Notes: generated from the sequence alone by a model not told the origin. DNA of 64,000 bases from Tremella fuciformis (GCA_032768795.1 CP136490.1:3410001-3474000); one strand, 5' to 3'. Counted from the first letter of the stretch, positions 1-11,814 are shown. Numbers and translations are program-made.

Positions 1-611
1 GCCTTGAAGTGTCTTCATCGTCCTGTCAGTCGGGCCCCAGAGTTGCTTCGAACCCTTCTTTCGCAAAGGCCACTCCTGATCCATATATTGAGTCGCCCTT
101 GTCATCAGTTTGCTTTGCCACCCTCTTTCCATGCTTCAAAAAGTCAAAAGATGATCGACAATGTATGACGACGTTCATCCGCAGTCCAGCCATCTGAAAC
201 GCGACCCCACCCCTTTGAAAGATGATTTACCCTGCAGGCACGGCACCAAAAGGGGAAAGATGAGGTGGGGGAACAGGGAGAGACGCGCCTAAGCTCGGCG
301 ATGTGTGTGGACCATTTTGCCTCTTTTCGGTCCCTTGTCTTCATTGTCTCTCTTACTCTTCGACTCTTTCTCATCTCCTCATCCGCATTCTCACCTTTCC
401 GACCTACCCTACACTATCTCTGTCCATTCCTGTATTCGACTGTTTGAGCTCCAGCCGCAGTCACTTGTCGTTCTTTACACTACCGAACAAGCCTCTTGAC
501 CTCCCTTGGCGGCGACCGGATCGATCCTGGCGATTCATTCCGGCCAAACCGCATCCACCTCGAATCCTCGACAATCATTTGAATCGTTGAATCACCGGGA
601 GTGAAGCGATC
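1..611. other. Intergenic and 5' flank
   Basis: I see no recognisable gene here. Open frames are short, overlap on both strands and resemble no family. The last 300 bases are rich in C and T, as is common in basidiomycete promoters and leaders, and probably hold the promoter and 5' UTR of the lyase gene that starts at 612. Confidence 0.4.
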
Positions 612-1887
612 ATGCACGCCCTCTTCTACCTGCTCCCTCTCTTGCCCTTTGCCTACCCAAAGTCGCACATCAACCCTCATACCGCACGCCACTTGCTCAA
701 GTCGAATTCGCCGAGAGAAGTCGCGGCCGCTGCAGAGCTGATTTCGCGCGAGGACGTGCAAAGGCATGTCCGACGGTCCCCTTCTGGGCACTCTGAGCGC
801 CTTGTGCGGAGGCGCAAGAGGTCGTGTGCAGCCAAGACCTCTTCCGTCACCGCCACTGTCTCATCGACTTCCGCCGCACAGGCCTCCTCCTCGGCAGCCT
901 CTTCGATCTCGGCTGAGGCTTACACGTCATCTTCTGTCGCAGCGACAACATCGACAACAAGTGCGAATGCGACATCCGCTTCGAGTGCTGCGGCCAGCTC
1001 GAGCAGCGCAAGCCTGTCGGGTCTGTCGGGTCTTCTGGCTTACCTCCTGCCCAGTAGTACCTCGGACGAGTGGACCACTGCAACCGACGCTTCGGCTGCT
1101 CTGTCCTTTGACGCAGCCCTGAAGCCCCTTTACGCGGGCAAACTTCCATCAACTGCCACTGCGCCAGATGGTACCACAGCCCACGTTGCCGACTACCCTG
1201 CCGGCATCTACGGCCTGTCTGGCTCTGGGTTCAACTTCTACACGGAAGGCATTCACAATGGAGTCGACGTGAGCAATGCGAGTGAAGTCATGTTCTCGTA
1301 CTCGGTCTACTTCGAGTCCGATTTCGCCTTCAACAAGGGCGGTAAGATGCCGGGTCTGTTTGGCGGTACCGACTTGTCCTCGGCCAAGACGTGCTCAGGT
1401 GGCCGTCAGGACGACCGCGATGCGTGCTTCTCTGCCCGGCTCATGTTCCGCACAGACGGCGCTGGCGAGCTGTACAACTACTACCCCGTATCGCAGTACG
1501 ACGGCTACTGCTCGACCCCGCCATACTCTACTTGCAACCCGGACTACGGAGACTCGATCGCTCGAGGCTCGTTCACTTGGTCCACGGGCTCATGGACGAC
1601 TGTCGCACAGCGGCTCAAGCTGAACGACATCGGACAGGCCAATGCCGAACAGGAGCTCTTCGTCAATGGACAATCTGTGATCTCGCTGAGCGGGCTCAAG
1701 ATTGTGCCCGACGACTCCACAGGCACTCACATCTTCGGTATCATGGCTCAAACCTTCTTCGTATGTCCCATATGTATGTCAAAGGAGGAACGTTGCTGAT
1801 CTCCAGGGTGGCTCTGGCTCTGACTGGGCTTCGCCGCAGGACCAGAAGGCCTACTTCAAGGATTGGACCCTGGCGGTCATGTCGTGA
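612..1887 (+). CDS. Secreted polysaccharide lyase, family 14-like
   Basis: Model join(612..1760,1807..1887), 409 residues. The 46-base intron runs from a GTATGT donor to a CTCCAG acceptor and phase is kept. The first 15 or so residues are hydrophobic (LFYLLPLLPFAYP) and look like a signal peptide. A Ser/Thr/Ala-rich linker follows to about residue 160. The C-terminal half carries the lyase-like beta-sandwich signature: FSYSVYFESDFAFNKGGKMP, then GLFGG, then a Cys-containing CFSARLMFRTDGAGELY stretch. This pattern is typical of fungal proteins annotated as polysaccharide lyase family 14 (glucuronan or alginate-type lyases). The likely role is extracellular cleavage of uronic-acid polysaccharides. 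The substrate cannot be told from sequence. The linker suggests O-glycosylation and possible cell-wall attachment. Family call is good; exact activity is inferred. Confidence 0.8.
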
Positions 1888-2221
1888 AGCGCGACTCGCG
1901 GTCTATACGCTTGATGCGGCAGGTGCACGACCGGGAGCTTGCTGCTCCGATGACGAATCGCTTAACGAACGGTGGGTCTTGCAGATCGCCATGACGAGTA
2001 TCTGGGAGGTATCCAGGGAGGTGAACATCACCAATGTACATAGTCTGTTGTCCTAGTGATAGCGGATGCAAATGCAGGGGTTGATCCTCGTGTGCTCCTT
2101 CTCTCGGCGGCGACGTTCGCCATTTGCTGCAGAAAACGATGGTCAAAGTCAAGTATTGCTAAAGAGCGGGTGCGATGCATGCAATGCGATGCTCGAGATG
2201 CAATCTATGCCGTACCAGACA
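1888..2221. other. Intergenic between convergent genes
   Basis: Spacer between the stop codons of two convergent genes, the lyase (+) and COQ1 (-). It presumably holds both 3' UTRs. No gene or repeat is evident. Confidence 0.4.
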
Positions 2222-3736
2222 TCACTTGGTCCTATCGACAACCTTCTTCGTCAAGCCCACCAGAGCCTCTCTCGCGTCGCTCTCTGGCAAACGCTCGACT
2301 CCCATCCTTGCTTCCTCCGCAAAGCTCCTCGCGAGCTCTCGTGTCCTTTCCACACCGTCCGACTGGCTGACCATTTCTCTTGCCGCCTCGACATCGCCCG
2401 GCTCAGAAAACCGCCGAGCGATGAGCGGTCCCAGAGCGGGGTACTGCTCCCATGCATAGAGTGCCGGAGCGGTGGCGAGACCCAATCTGAGATCGGCGCC
2501 GGCTCCGGGTTTGCCGAGAGATGTAGTAGACACAAAGTCAAGCGTGTCATCGATGAGCTGATGCTGTCAGCCACGGATCTTTCCACAAGAATCGAGGCCA
2601 CACACCTGGAAGGCTATGCCGAGATTGCGCCCATAGCCATATGCTACATCCTTGACCCACTCGCCTTCCTTCTTCGGTCCCCTTCCGCAGCCGCCGAGGA
2701 TCACAGCGGCTCTAGCTGACTTCGCCATGAGACTCGCCGTCTTGAGGTAGGTCTTGCGCATGTACGCCTCGAAGCCTTTCTCACTGGGAGCCTGTTCCGG
2801 GGCGCTGGTCGCACGAAGCTGCATGACCTCACCCTCCACCAGGTTCGCAATGACAGTCGAGAGCAGCTCGACGACCTCCCGACTGCCAAGGCGCGCAAGG
2901 GCGACCGATGCTCGGCCGAGGAGGAAGTCGCCCCCTAAGATGGACATTTTGCCGCCGAATGCACTTGGTGCCGATGGCTGTCCACGCCTGAGAGGGGAAG
3001 TGTCGATCACATCGTCGTGCAGTAGCGACGCGACATGGATCATCTCGGTGATGCTCGCCAGTCGCCGCTGTGTGGGTAGAATGACCGGCCCGCCATCTGA
3101 AACGAGCTCGTCCAACGCCGGAACAGCCGGTAGAGACTGGCGGTTTCGATTTCGCGACGAAGAGGCGGCACATATCCGGAATGGCTCTGCAAAAGTCATC
3201 GTGCCGTTCTCGGCGCCCATCATCTCTGGATTCCAGTCGTTCAGCACCCCACCATCTCTTGTGAGACTGTCGTCCACGCCTTGTCGTGCGGCCTCATATC
3301 GCGCTTCTTCCCAACCTTCGCCTGCGAGCCCGTTGGTGGCTTGGGCCATGAGCAGGACGAGCAGCGGCCGCAGATGCTTGCCCTCGGTGTGGAAGTAGTA
3401 TTTGGCGATGGTGTCTAAGGAGGGGTGGGACGAGCCGAGCAGGTGGAAGAGGGAGTCTTTCAAGTTGGCAATCTCATGGTGAATCGCCTCTAGAGGATCG
3501 GCACTGGCGCTGGAGCCGGCGGTGATGGGTGGGGGTTGCAGTACCGAATGAGCAGATTGAGTCGCTGCTGCCCATGCTGACTGCGCCAGAGCTGGGCTTG
3601 AGGAAGAAGGGGCGTGCGCAGAGCGGGACGAGCTGAGATGTCGTCGGGTCGAGCGTAGGATGCGGGATGGTCGTGGCAGGGCCGAAGATGTGGCCAGAGC
3701 CCCACGACGTAACATGGCGACGAATCGATGAGCCAC
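2222..3736 (-). CDS. COQ1: Mitochondrial polyprenyl (hexa/decaprenyl) diphosphate synthase
   Basis: Model complement(join(2222..2557,2606..3736)), 488 residues, one 48-base intron. The enzyme makes the long isoprenoid side chain of ubiquinone in mitochondria. Visible motifs are GKHLRP (about 119-124), the first aspartate-rich motif LLHDDVIDTSPLRRG (about 239-253), GGDFLLGRA, and the second aspartate-rich motif LIDDTLD, which begins exactly at the exon 2 boundary (about residue 378). The N-terminus is rich in Arg and Ser (RRGALATSSALPRPSR) like a mitochondrial presequence. About 90 residues of low-complexity sequence sit between GKHLRP and the first DDxxD motif, longer than in most homologues. 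Convergent with the lyase gene; its start is 278 bases from the KRI1 start, so the two probably share a bidirectional promoter. Confidence 0.92.
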
Positions 3737-4014
3737 CCGAGGTATGACACCTTGCCTAGTCCTCCTGTCACCGCGGCCGTGCTGTACGCGGAGGAACGGG
3801 GACCAGACCGAGAGTGGGTACCCGAAATTTCAGCTTCTTTTACTGGAACACACATCTCTCGGGCACTGACGGGCCGTCACCGCTGTCGTGATACGCCACG
3901 TGAATTCGTCCAAAGATATCCACGTGTCAGGCACGACGCCGTTGACCTCGGTCCCGGCAAAAAGTTAGCAATTGTCTTCGTGTAACTGCACGTACAACAC
4001 CTAGCATCTCAGAA

Positions 4015-6414
4015 ATGTCCAGAGGTGCGCGGTGCGATGATGTAAAGTCCGAGGCTGACAATCAGCTGGTCCTCCGTTTAGGCGCCCTCCGCCTGTTCCT
4101 CCCTCGGTGGCCGACTCCGACGATGATGCCTCTTCTTACTCTTCGTCGTCTACTTCGGTGATCGAAGATGAGGAAGGAGATGAGCTGACCCCGGCCATGG
4201 ACGCGGCTATTCTTCGGACTCTGCACAAAATCAAGTCAAAGCAAGGCGTGTACTCGGGGGAAGCTGTACTGCAGCAGGAACTCACGCTGGCGCAAGAGCG
4301 AGCGGGCAACCTCAAATTGGCCAACGGCAGCAAACAGCCGAAGGAGAAAGTGAGTCGTCTTTGGGCATCCTTTCCTGAGCTTGGCACTGACTCGCAGCCG
4401 TTCACTCTCGCCGATCATCACCGACAACAGCTGCTCGCGGGCGAGCAGGAAGACCGACCGTTGACGCATGTTCAGTCCGAGGCGAAGCTTCGAGCCGAGA
4501 CTCTGGACGCATTCAAGAGCTTTGCCGACGACGAGAAGAGCGATGCCTCCAGCGATGACGAGGGCTTTGTGCTGAAGAAGCGTGGAGATGGCGAAGACGA
4601 GGAAGAGGATGAGGACGAGTATCGGAATTTCCTCCTGGAGATGGGCGGCGGCGAAGATCAAGTCCGCAAGTTGCTCGGCATGGGAGACCAGCCCGTGGCT
4701 GCTGCCTTGGGGTCAGAAACCTCGAGTGACAATGGTGTTGCCGATGCTGCACCTCTGAGCAAGGTTGAGAGGGCCGAGGTAGCGGAGAAGAGGAAGCAAG
4801 CAAAGACCAAAAAGGACGACGACTTCCTCATGAAGTGAGTCTCAAGGGCTGATTGCGGACCAAGCTGAAGGTTCAGCTACATACTTAACCGAGGTTGGAT
4901 CGACAAAGCGGAAAAGCACGTGCCAACGTACGACGAGGTAGTGGGCAGGCGGGGACCGAAGGTATCGGTGGGAGAAGAGAACGCAGAAGCAGGACCTTCC
5001 CATCCTTGGGGAGAGATCGACGAGGAGGATGAGTTCGACGAAAAGGCCGAAGCTTTCGAGCACGAATACAACTTTAGATTTGAAGAACCGTTCGTGACCA
5101 TCATCTTTCGAGGACCGAGCTGATCCAGCAGGGGCTCGTCGAACATCATCTCGCATCCACGTCAGATCGCCTCCTTGGTCAGGCGACCAGACGACAGCCG
5201 TAAGCTCAAGCGGCAAGCTCAGCAGGAGCGGAAAGCAGCGAAGAAAGCCGCTTTGGAGGATGAAACCAAGCGACTCAAGGGCGCCAAGCGGCGGGAGCTG
5301 GAGCGTGATATGGCTGCGCTTAAGAAGGAAGTGGGAGAGGGTGCAGACTGGACCAAAGTCGAGAAGTTACTAGAGGGCGACTTTGATGAGAGAGAATGGG
5401 AGGCGGTTATCGCTGAAGTCTTGGCCGGTGGACAAGGTGGACCAGATGACGGGATCGACGGCGAGGACGACGACGACGACGAGAAGCCCACATGGGACGA
5501 TGATATCGGAGATGCCGACTATGATGAGGATGAGGAACAGGTCAAGGAGGAGGCTGAAGACGGTCCGGTCAACATGGTTGGCTTCGCCATCGTTTCAGTG
5601 CAGACCGGAACTGACTCGTAGGACGCCGACTTCATCGATGTCCCAGAACCAAGCCGCAAGAAGGACAAGAAGGGCAAATGGCGTGTCAATGAGCAGGATC
5701 AGAGCGATGATCTGACTGTCGAGGACAGAGTGAACAAGATGAAGAGCACAGTGAAGGAGTACCGGGACCTCGACCACGAGGATATGGTCAGTGGCTCCTG
5801 CTGTAGCGCGAGCCACCGCTGAACATCAGATCGGCGACATGCCCACGCGCTTCAAGTACACGCATACCGCTCCTGCCTCGTACGGCCTTACACCTGCCGA
5901 GATCCTGATGGCGAGCGATGCCGAACTGAATTCGATCATGTCGATCAAAAAGCTGGCTACTTACCGGCCGAGGAATATGGGATACGGTGTGCAGGGGAGA
6001 AACCTGAACAGAAGGGTTCAGGATCTCAAGCAGAATCTCAGCAAACGGAAATGGGGCGTGGACGAGGAATCAGAGAAACCGAAGAAGAGCGAGCGTCCTC
6101 GGGACTCTGGGTGGCCGCAGCGTCCTTCCGGGACCTCAGAAGCTCCGTCGTCTGGCCCTGGCAATGGTCCCCCCGCGAAAGGGATGGGCACCATGTCCAA
6201 ACGTCCCGGAGTGCGACTTGGCAAGAAGGAGAGGGACAGGAGAAAGGCTGCACAGGCAGCGGAAGCAGGCGCGACTTCTGTCTCCGCCCCATCACAGACT
6301 CCGGCTGTCAAAGTGGAAGAGAACGGCGCAGGGGACGAGGAGAGTCGGAAGAAGAGGCGGAAGAAGAACAAGAAGAAGGGTGCGAACGGCGAGGAGTTGA
6401 AGATATTCGAGTAG
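4015..6414 (+). CDS. KRI1: KRI1, 40S ribosomal subunit biogenesis protein
   Basis: Model join(4015..4024,4066..4349,4398..4834,4877..5089,5132..5576,5622..5786,5830..6414), 712 residues. Kri1 is a nucleolar factor needed for early pre-rRNA processing and 40S assembly. Diagnostic stretches are YRNFLLEMGG, FLMNYILNRGWIDK, and YNFRFEEP followed by ISHPRQI. The basic/acidic low-complexity C-terminus ends in a Lys/Arg run. The first exon is only 10 bases (ATG TCC AGA G); it is inferred because the open frame upstream of the acidic N-terminus has no ATG and phase closes with a Pro-rich start. The 48-base intron 4350-4397 is a multiple of three and open, so it could be mistaken for coding. The donor at 5090 (GTTCGT) is weak but is the only one that restores the conserved frame. 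Confidence 0.88.
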
Positions 6415-6507
6415 ACTTCATGTACCATTGCGTTGCTCTTGGATATGTCGGTCCGCCTCCGATGTGTACACCATACATGGGAAGCGAATCGTCTATGGCA
6501 AGCCGGA

Positions 6508-6981
6508 TCAGATTTGGACCCCTCTCGGATACCGATTGTGCACCACCATCTGCTGTCAGCGCCCGCGTCGTGCTGAGCCGTTCCATACCCACTTGCAGAC
6601 CACAGAAAGCGACGAAGATGGCGTATACGACAGCAGCACCGTAACACATCTTGGCGACCTTGTCGGGGTCTTCTGGGCTGTTCTTCGATCCGGTCAAGGC
6701 GAAGGCGTGATGTGAGAAGAAGGCGCCGAAGGCTGGCAATCAGTGCGACAGATCCACAGACGGGGGGGAATCTATCTGTCAAGGAGTATGACAGCTTGGT
6801 CTGCAGACGCGGAATGCTTGAGTAGCCGAGGAGAAAGGAGCCAAAGACTCACCGACGAGGATGGCAATGCCAAAGATCGAGAAGATGGTGCAGCAGCCCG
6901 CTGTCAATCAGCTTCACCATATCCTCCTTCTTCGGCTAACGAACCTAGAGGAGCTGACACCACTGGACGTATGTTAAGCAT
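6508..6981 (-). CDS. V-ATPase V0 subunit f (YPR170W-B-like) small membrane protein
   Basis: Model complement(join(6508..6549,6593..6732,6853..6900,6945..6981)), 88 residues in four exons, too short and too split to show as one open frame. The spliced protein starts MLNIRPVVSAPLAGCCTIFS, close to the yeast subunit f start (RPVVS, then CCT). It continues with a first hydrophobic helix (IFSIFGIAILVAFGAFF), a conserved GSKNSPED turn, and a second helix (GAAVVYAIFVAFCGLQ). Spacing from the first Gly of helix 1 to the PED motif equals that in yeast. The product is expected in the vacuolar proton pump V0 sector. The central intron (120 bases) is long for this genome; direct joining is supported by the preserved spacing. 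It faces WDR24 across about 258 bases. Splice model is inferred. Confidence 0.8.
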
Positions 6982-7197
6982 TTTGATGCTGAAAATGAAT
7001 GTCCATGCCATCAATCGGCTCGAGCTCGTTGTCCACTTCTTTGCCGGGAATGGTGGAAGGGGTGAATTACTTCCGTCCTCGTGGCCATCAATCCGGAGCC
7101 CCCCACCCCGTCCTAAACCTCTTGTCCCATCGTCAATTAAACAGCAGAGTATCACCCTTTCGGCCTCGGGAACGCCGAGGACAGCCAGCGAAGCATC

Positions 7198-7209
7198 ATG
7201 AACAGGTAG
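7198..7209 (+). promoter_or_regulatory. Minimal upstream ORF (Met-Asn-Arg-stop)
   Basis: ATG AAC AGG TAG lies 31 bases before the proposed WDR24 start, which itself begins ATG AAC AGG. The leader therefore contains a three-codon ORF that copies the first three codons of the gene. If transcription starts upstream, it could lower or condition translation. The function is inference. Confidence 0.35.
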
Positions 7210-7239
7210 CAGCAGCGGCGAGACACAAGAGGCGGGGCC

Positions 7240-10200
7240 ATGAACAGGTTCACGACGGCGTTGGCGGCGTGCGTCCTTCCTTCTCTTCGCCTCCGGCCCT
7301 TCCGGTCACACTCAGACTGGAGCTGACGAGCAGCGCCATACCGTCGGCCGACGCCTCCACATCCTCTGTCCACCTGCGCGAGCCCGCTGCGCGTGTCGTC
7401 GACTCGCCTTACGACTACTCCACACATCCGTCGTCGAACCCGGACCGCCTCGCGCGAGAACGCGATGTCCACGCCGCCGTGGACATCTACGACGACCCGC
7501 GCTCGGTGCGCGACCCCGCCGACGAGCGCTACGCCTCGTTCTTCTCTCGAGGGAAGCCTCGGCGGCCGGGGCTACAGCGACACGGCACAGACTGGGATGT
7601 GACGCGGACCAACAGCCCGGCGCCGACTCTCCGCGCCGATGAGGAGGGCAGCCGCGAGCGCAGAAAAGACGCGAGTCTGCGCGTGAATTTGCTCAGCCAC
7701 AGCGGAGTCAGGCGGGTATGGGGCGCAAGTCCCAGTGGCGCCGGACGTCTGACGGCCATGGCGCAGGGTCCCGAGGGACAGTACGCCATAGGGGGCAGTC
7801 AGTGTAAGCTTGTTCTATCATGGAATACGAGATAGCCTACTGATTTTCGTGTAGATCTGCGCGTGCTCAAGATTGACGAGGACAGCAGGGGTGGCGCTGG
7901 TGACTACACGCCTCATCTCAACCCATACAACGACTCGAAGAGCGGCACACAGCTCGTCAGAGGACAAGGAGGGGCCACGGTCTTTGAGACTGTCAACTTC
8001 TGGCGCAGCTCGTGGTCCGTTGGCAAAGGCGTGACAGATATAGATTGGGGTGTCGGGGGTAGGCGGCATGACTATAGCCTGACTCTTGCGCTGATCATCC
8101 AGCATTCGAACACAAAATTGTCACTTCTTCCCCCGGCGGCAATCTGTACCTCCTAGACACCGTCAAGGGCAAGATGGGTGAGGTTCAAACCCGCCGCCGG
8201 CACTCTTTCTGACTTCTACAGACAAGGAGATCAGTGGCGGACATCCCAGACCGATGAACTGCATTAGATTTTGCCGGCAGAGTTCGCACTCACACATGCT
8301 CTTGACAGGCGGAGCCGAGGGTCTCGTCAAGATCTGGGTGAATAGTTTGATATAGTGATGCGATCGAAGCTGACGAGCAGGATCTGCGTGATCGCGATCC
8401 CAGCTACCGCAAGTCGTTCAAACACAGCGTACCCATCACGTCTCTCGCTCTGTCTCCAGACGACCCGAATCAATTTGCGGTCGGTTTGGAGAACGGTGGC
8501 ATCCACCGATACGATCTTCGATCCTTGCATCGTTTCAGCGGCAGGGCGCTGGCAGCTCATGGGAGCAAGCCTGTTCTAGACCTCAAATGGAAGCGTGGCG
8601 ACGAGGAAGCGCCAAAAGGATGGATGGCTAGTGCAGGAGCTGATCGCACGGTGCAAATTTGGGACATGGGCTCAACGTGGGATCGACCTCCAGTCCCGGT
8701 GCACGTTCTACATGCGGCGCATCCGCTTCGAAGAGTGGCTTGGCGGCCAAAGCACCAGACTGAGCTCGTGCTTGTCCCTCTCAATCAGCCTTTCGCGACG
8801 TCCGGAACGATTGATCACGGCGTGTCTCCAGGCATTGAAGCCTATGCAGCCGACGAGGATGGGCATCTGGAGATTTGGGATGTACGGCGACACTACGTCG
8901 CCAAGTACGCAGTGCCCTCACAAGATGGCACCGGAGTGGACGCTGTCTGGGCAGACGACCAAACCATCGTTGCTTGCTTTCAAGCTGGTGGGTTCGCTCA
9001 ATGCGATCTGCGTCATAACACTGTGCCCCTCGATCAGATACCTCGGCAGGTCATGGCTTGGAACGCACAGGGCGAGTTTGCATATGCCTTGGACCAATTC
9101 AAGCAGGGCGAAGTACCATTCGACGATATCAAGCCCGAATACATAAGTCACTGGGACAAGATTGGCAGGAAGACCAAGGCTATCTCGGATCCTGCATACG
9201 AGCCCTTACAGGCGGCCGGTATCATGTCGGCGTTTGAAGAGGATCGCGCTGCATTCGACTACATGGCCCAGCAATACAAGCTGGAGGGCATGGCGCCCGA
9301 GGTGTTGTGCCAATGGAATCGCGAAGTGGCGCAAATTTGCGGCCGCGAAGACGATGCTCGGCTATGGTCCTTCCTCAAGGTGCTCATTGAGGAGTTCTCC
9401 CCATCTGCCGACGGACAGGGCTTCAACGAGGAGATATTTTCGCAAGCCATCACTCAGGGTACACATGTACCCACGCCTCCAAACGCATCACCCAGGGGCC
9501 CGTCTCCAACGCTGCCGAATGTCACAAGTACAACGCTGCCCGCTACGCCACGAGCAGTGCCAGTAGCGCCAATTGTCCTTCAGCGTATCGATGACCGCGA
9601 CGGGGGCGCAGTCACGGTCATCGAGGAAGATTCGGGATCTGAGTCGGACAGTGGGTCGACCTCAGGCCCTCCGCCGGTCGCCCGGTCGAGCTTCATGACC
9701 TTTGCTCCCCCTGGTACGCCTGGCGCCAGTCCCAGGGCTTCAAAGGACAAGCCACGCGTCTCTGCTCCCCCGCCGAGTGCGGTCACATCGCCACCCAATC
9801 GTGATCCGTCTGGACGTGTGCCACGGTCGCTATTGGCACAAGCTGTGAATCGCAGCAGTCGTCAGGCCGACTACGACTCTGACTCCTCGGACGAAGATAC
9901 AACTTCGAAAGCTATTGATGACGCCCGAGGCCAGTCCATTGCTCGGATCCTCAACGACTATCCGGACCCTTATGGCATTTTACCGGAAGTACCGTCCAGA
10001 CAGAGCGATTCCCGCGCATCGCCGCCGTTCGGCCCCACACGGCCGGATTCACCTCTTCATACTGGTGGCCAGCGCTATAACAGCAACCAGCGTTCAAGCC
10101 TGCAAAGCTCGCAAAACACTTCCGAGTCAAAGCGGCCCTCGCTGGACATGGTAGCTGCATCCGCCAAGGTTTCACTGGAAAAGATCAAGGATCTCAAGAT

Positions 10201-11267
10201 CATGCTCCCAGGTTCAAGGAGCAAGAACGCCGCCCATGAAGGGGAGATGTGGGATCGATATCGCGAAAAGAGATGCCATGCTCTTTTGGAATGGTGGGAC
10301 ACATATGTGGATGACGTGAGTAGCCGTCACTGCCGGATTCTGAGCTGACCATGTAGGGAGAGGTGCAGCTCGCTACAGCGATATTCATCGTCGGATCGTG
10401 CGTGGCAGACTTTCCCGCCAAAAAGACGGAACGACTCGCGCACGCGTATATCGGTATGTCGCTCCATCCGAATAAGGGGCCAGAACTGAGATGTTAGAAA
10501 TGCTCGAACGCAGACGCTTGACCATTGCAGCTGCATACATCCGTCGTTATTCGGGTATCGAGAGCTTGTTGACGACTGCGCGGGAAGAGGGCGTCACTCA
10601 TATCTTCTTCTGCGAGCGGTGTCAAAGGCCGACAGGTTCGCTCGAGGATATTGGAGTCAAGGGAAAGATCTTTTGGTGGTGCAAGCGTTGCAAGCTGGCC
10701 GCGAGACAGTGCATCATCTGGCGAGTCTCGCATGCTGCAAGGATCCCAAGCTAACTTGACAGCCATGAGCGTATTCTCGGGCTGAAGCTGGGATGTCGCA
10801 AGTGTCATCATTATGGACACCAAGGGTGCATGCGACAGTATTACCGTTGGTCCCGTTCGACCTGCACGATCATTAGCTAAATGGCAGTCCAAGCCGAGCT
10901 GGAACAAGAGCACTCGGGTCCTCCATCCCGAAGGGATCGATCTCCTGCTCCCACACCGGGCCCAAATAAAGTCTCGCGTATGGGCAAGTCGACCCCGCCG
11001 CAATCCCACGCGCAGACGCCACACCAAAATGGTCTGGGAGGAGCCAACAGCGTATCTACCCACGCCTCTTCGTCGGGGTTTGTCGATCTTACGCAGGTGT
11101 CACGGGTATCTGGGGTGACGGGCACGACGGATGGCTCAGGTGGCATGTCGGGCATCTCGCTGAATCTCGGACACGGGCTGGTGGCTACGGTCTGTCCGAC
11201 GGGGTGTGGGTGTCAGTGTCGACTGGTCTCCACCCCGCATCCAGAGGTCGCCGAGGAGCCTGGCTAG
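7240..11267 (+). CDS. WDR24: WDR24/Sea2-type WD-repeat and zinc-ribbon protein of the GATOR2/SEA complex
   Basis: Model join(7240..7268,7334..7803,7855..8058,8103..8177,8222..8337,8381..10315,10357..10453,10498..10720,10763..10845,10888..11267), 1203 residues. GATOR2/SEACAT acts at the vacuole to activate TORC1. The N-terminal third holds WD repeats (for example LLTGGAEGLVKIWD and ASAGADRTVQIWD). The middle is Ser/Pro-rich and disordered. The C-terminus is the Cys/His module CERCQRP, WWCKRCKLAARQCIIC, CRKCHHYGHQGC and finally CPTGCGCQC, as in WDR24/WDR59. The start comes from a short first exon ending MNRFTTALA; the open frame upstream of 7334 has no convincing ATG. The intron at 10721 has a GC donor (GCGAGT). 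The TAA at 10878 lies inside the last intron (10846-10887). Confidence in identity is high, in every junction moderate. Confidence 0.9.
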
Positions 11268-11814
11268 GGCATGGCGAGGGCATGATCGATGCATCTACTC
11301 GTATCTAAGCTCGAAGCAGGTCCCGTGACGCACATCCTTGACTTGGCTGCGATGAGTCACCAGCCTCAGCCAAAGCCGGCGGCCGGAAAAAGGGAGACCC
11401 ACGGGCCATCTTACCGGATGAGGTAATTAGTTTCCGTCGGAGGACCTCGTGGACCGTTGGACAGTCAAGCGAGCCAGCCAGCCCGGCCAGCCCAGCTCTG
11501 GGGACAGCAGCGGCGGTGGCAACGATCGCCGTCTCGCAACTTTGCTCGCTGTCTCCCTCTCAGGTCTGCAGGTGTCCTCAGAGATATTTTGGACAGAGAT
11601 CGCAGCAGTCACCTCACCCCCGCGCTCTGCCCGAAAATTACCCACGGGCGCAGGCGCAGCCCGTCGCCGAGGCCGAGAGGTTGCTCATTCATCGGCCGGG
11701 CAGACTACGAATTCCCTTCCCTCTTGGTTCCCTCGCTCGCCTTCGGTCATACGCCTGACCTCATCCCTTGTTCTTCCGACCTTTTCGTTCTTGGAGAGAA
11801 CAGAGAGAGTAAGC
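11268..11814. other. Intergenic, C/T-rich leader
   Basis: This holds the WDR24 3' UTR and the promoter of the VTT-domain gene. From about 11,690 the sequence is strongly pyrimidine-rich. No gene is supported. Confidence 0.4.

Noticed and set aside
6999..7335. WDR24 start at 6999 or 7050 from the long open frame
   Set aside because: It would leave 17 bases to the divergent V0 f ATG, and the peptide has no family resemblance. A short exon at 7240 closes in phase with a good branch site and acceptor.
8178..8221. tRNA-like GGTTCAAACCC box
   Set aside because: It lies inside a WDR24 intron with proper splice sites, and no matching A box or cloverleaf was found.
10878..10880. TAA that appears to end WDR24, followed directly by ATG of a second open frame (10881-11267)
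   Set aside because: The second frame encodes CPTGCGCQC, the expected end of the WDR24 zinc module, and a 42-base intron (10846-10887) removes the stop in phase.
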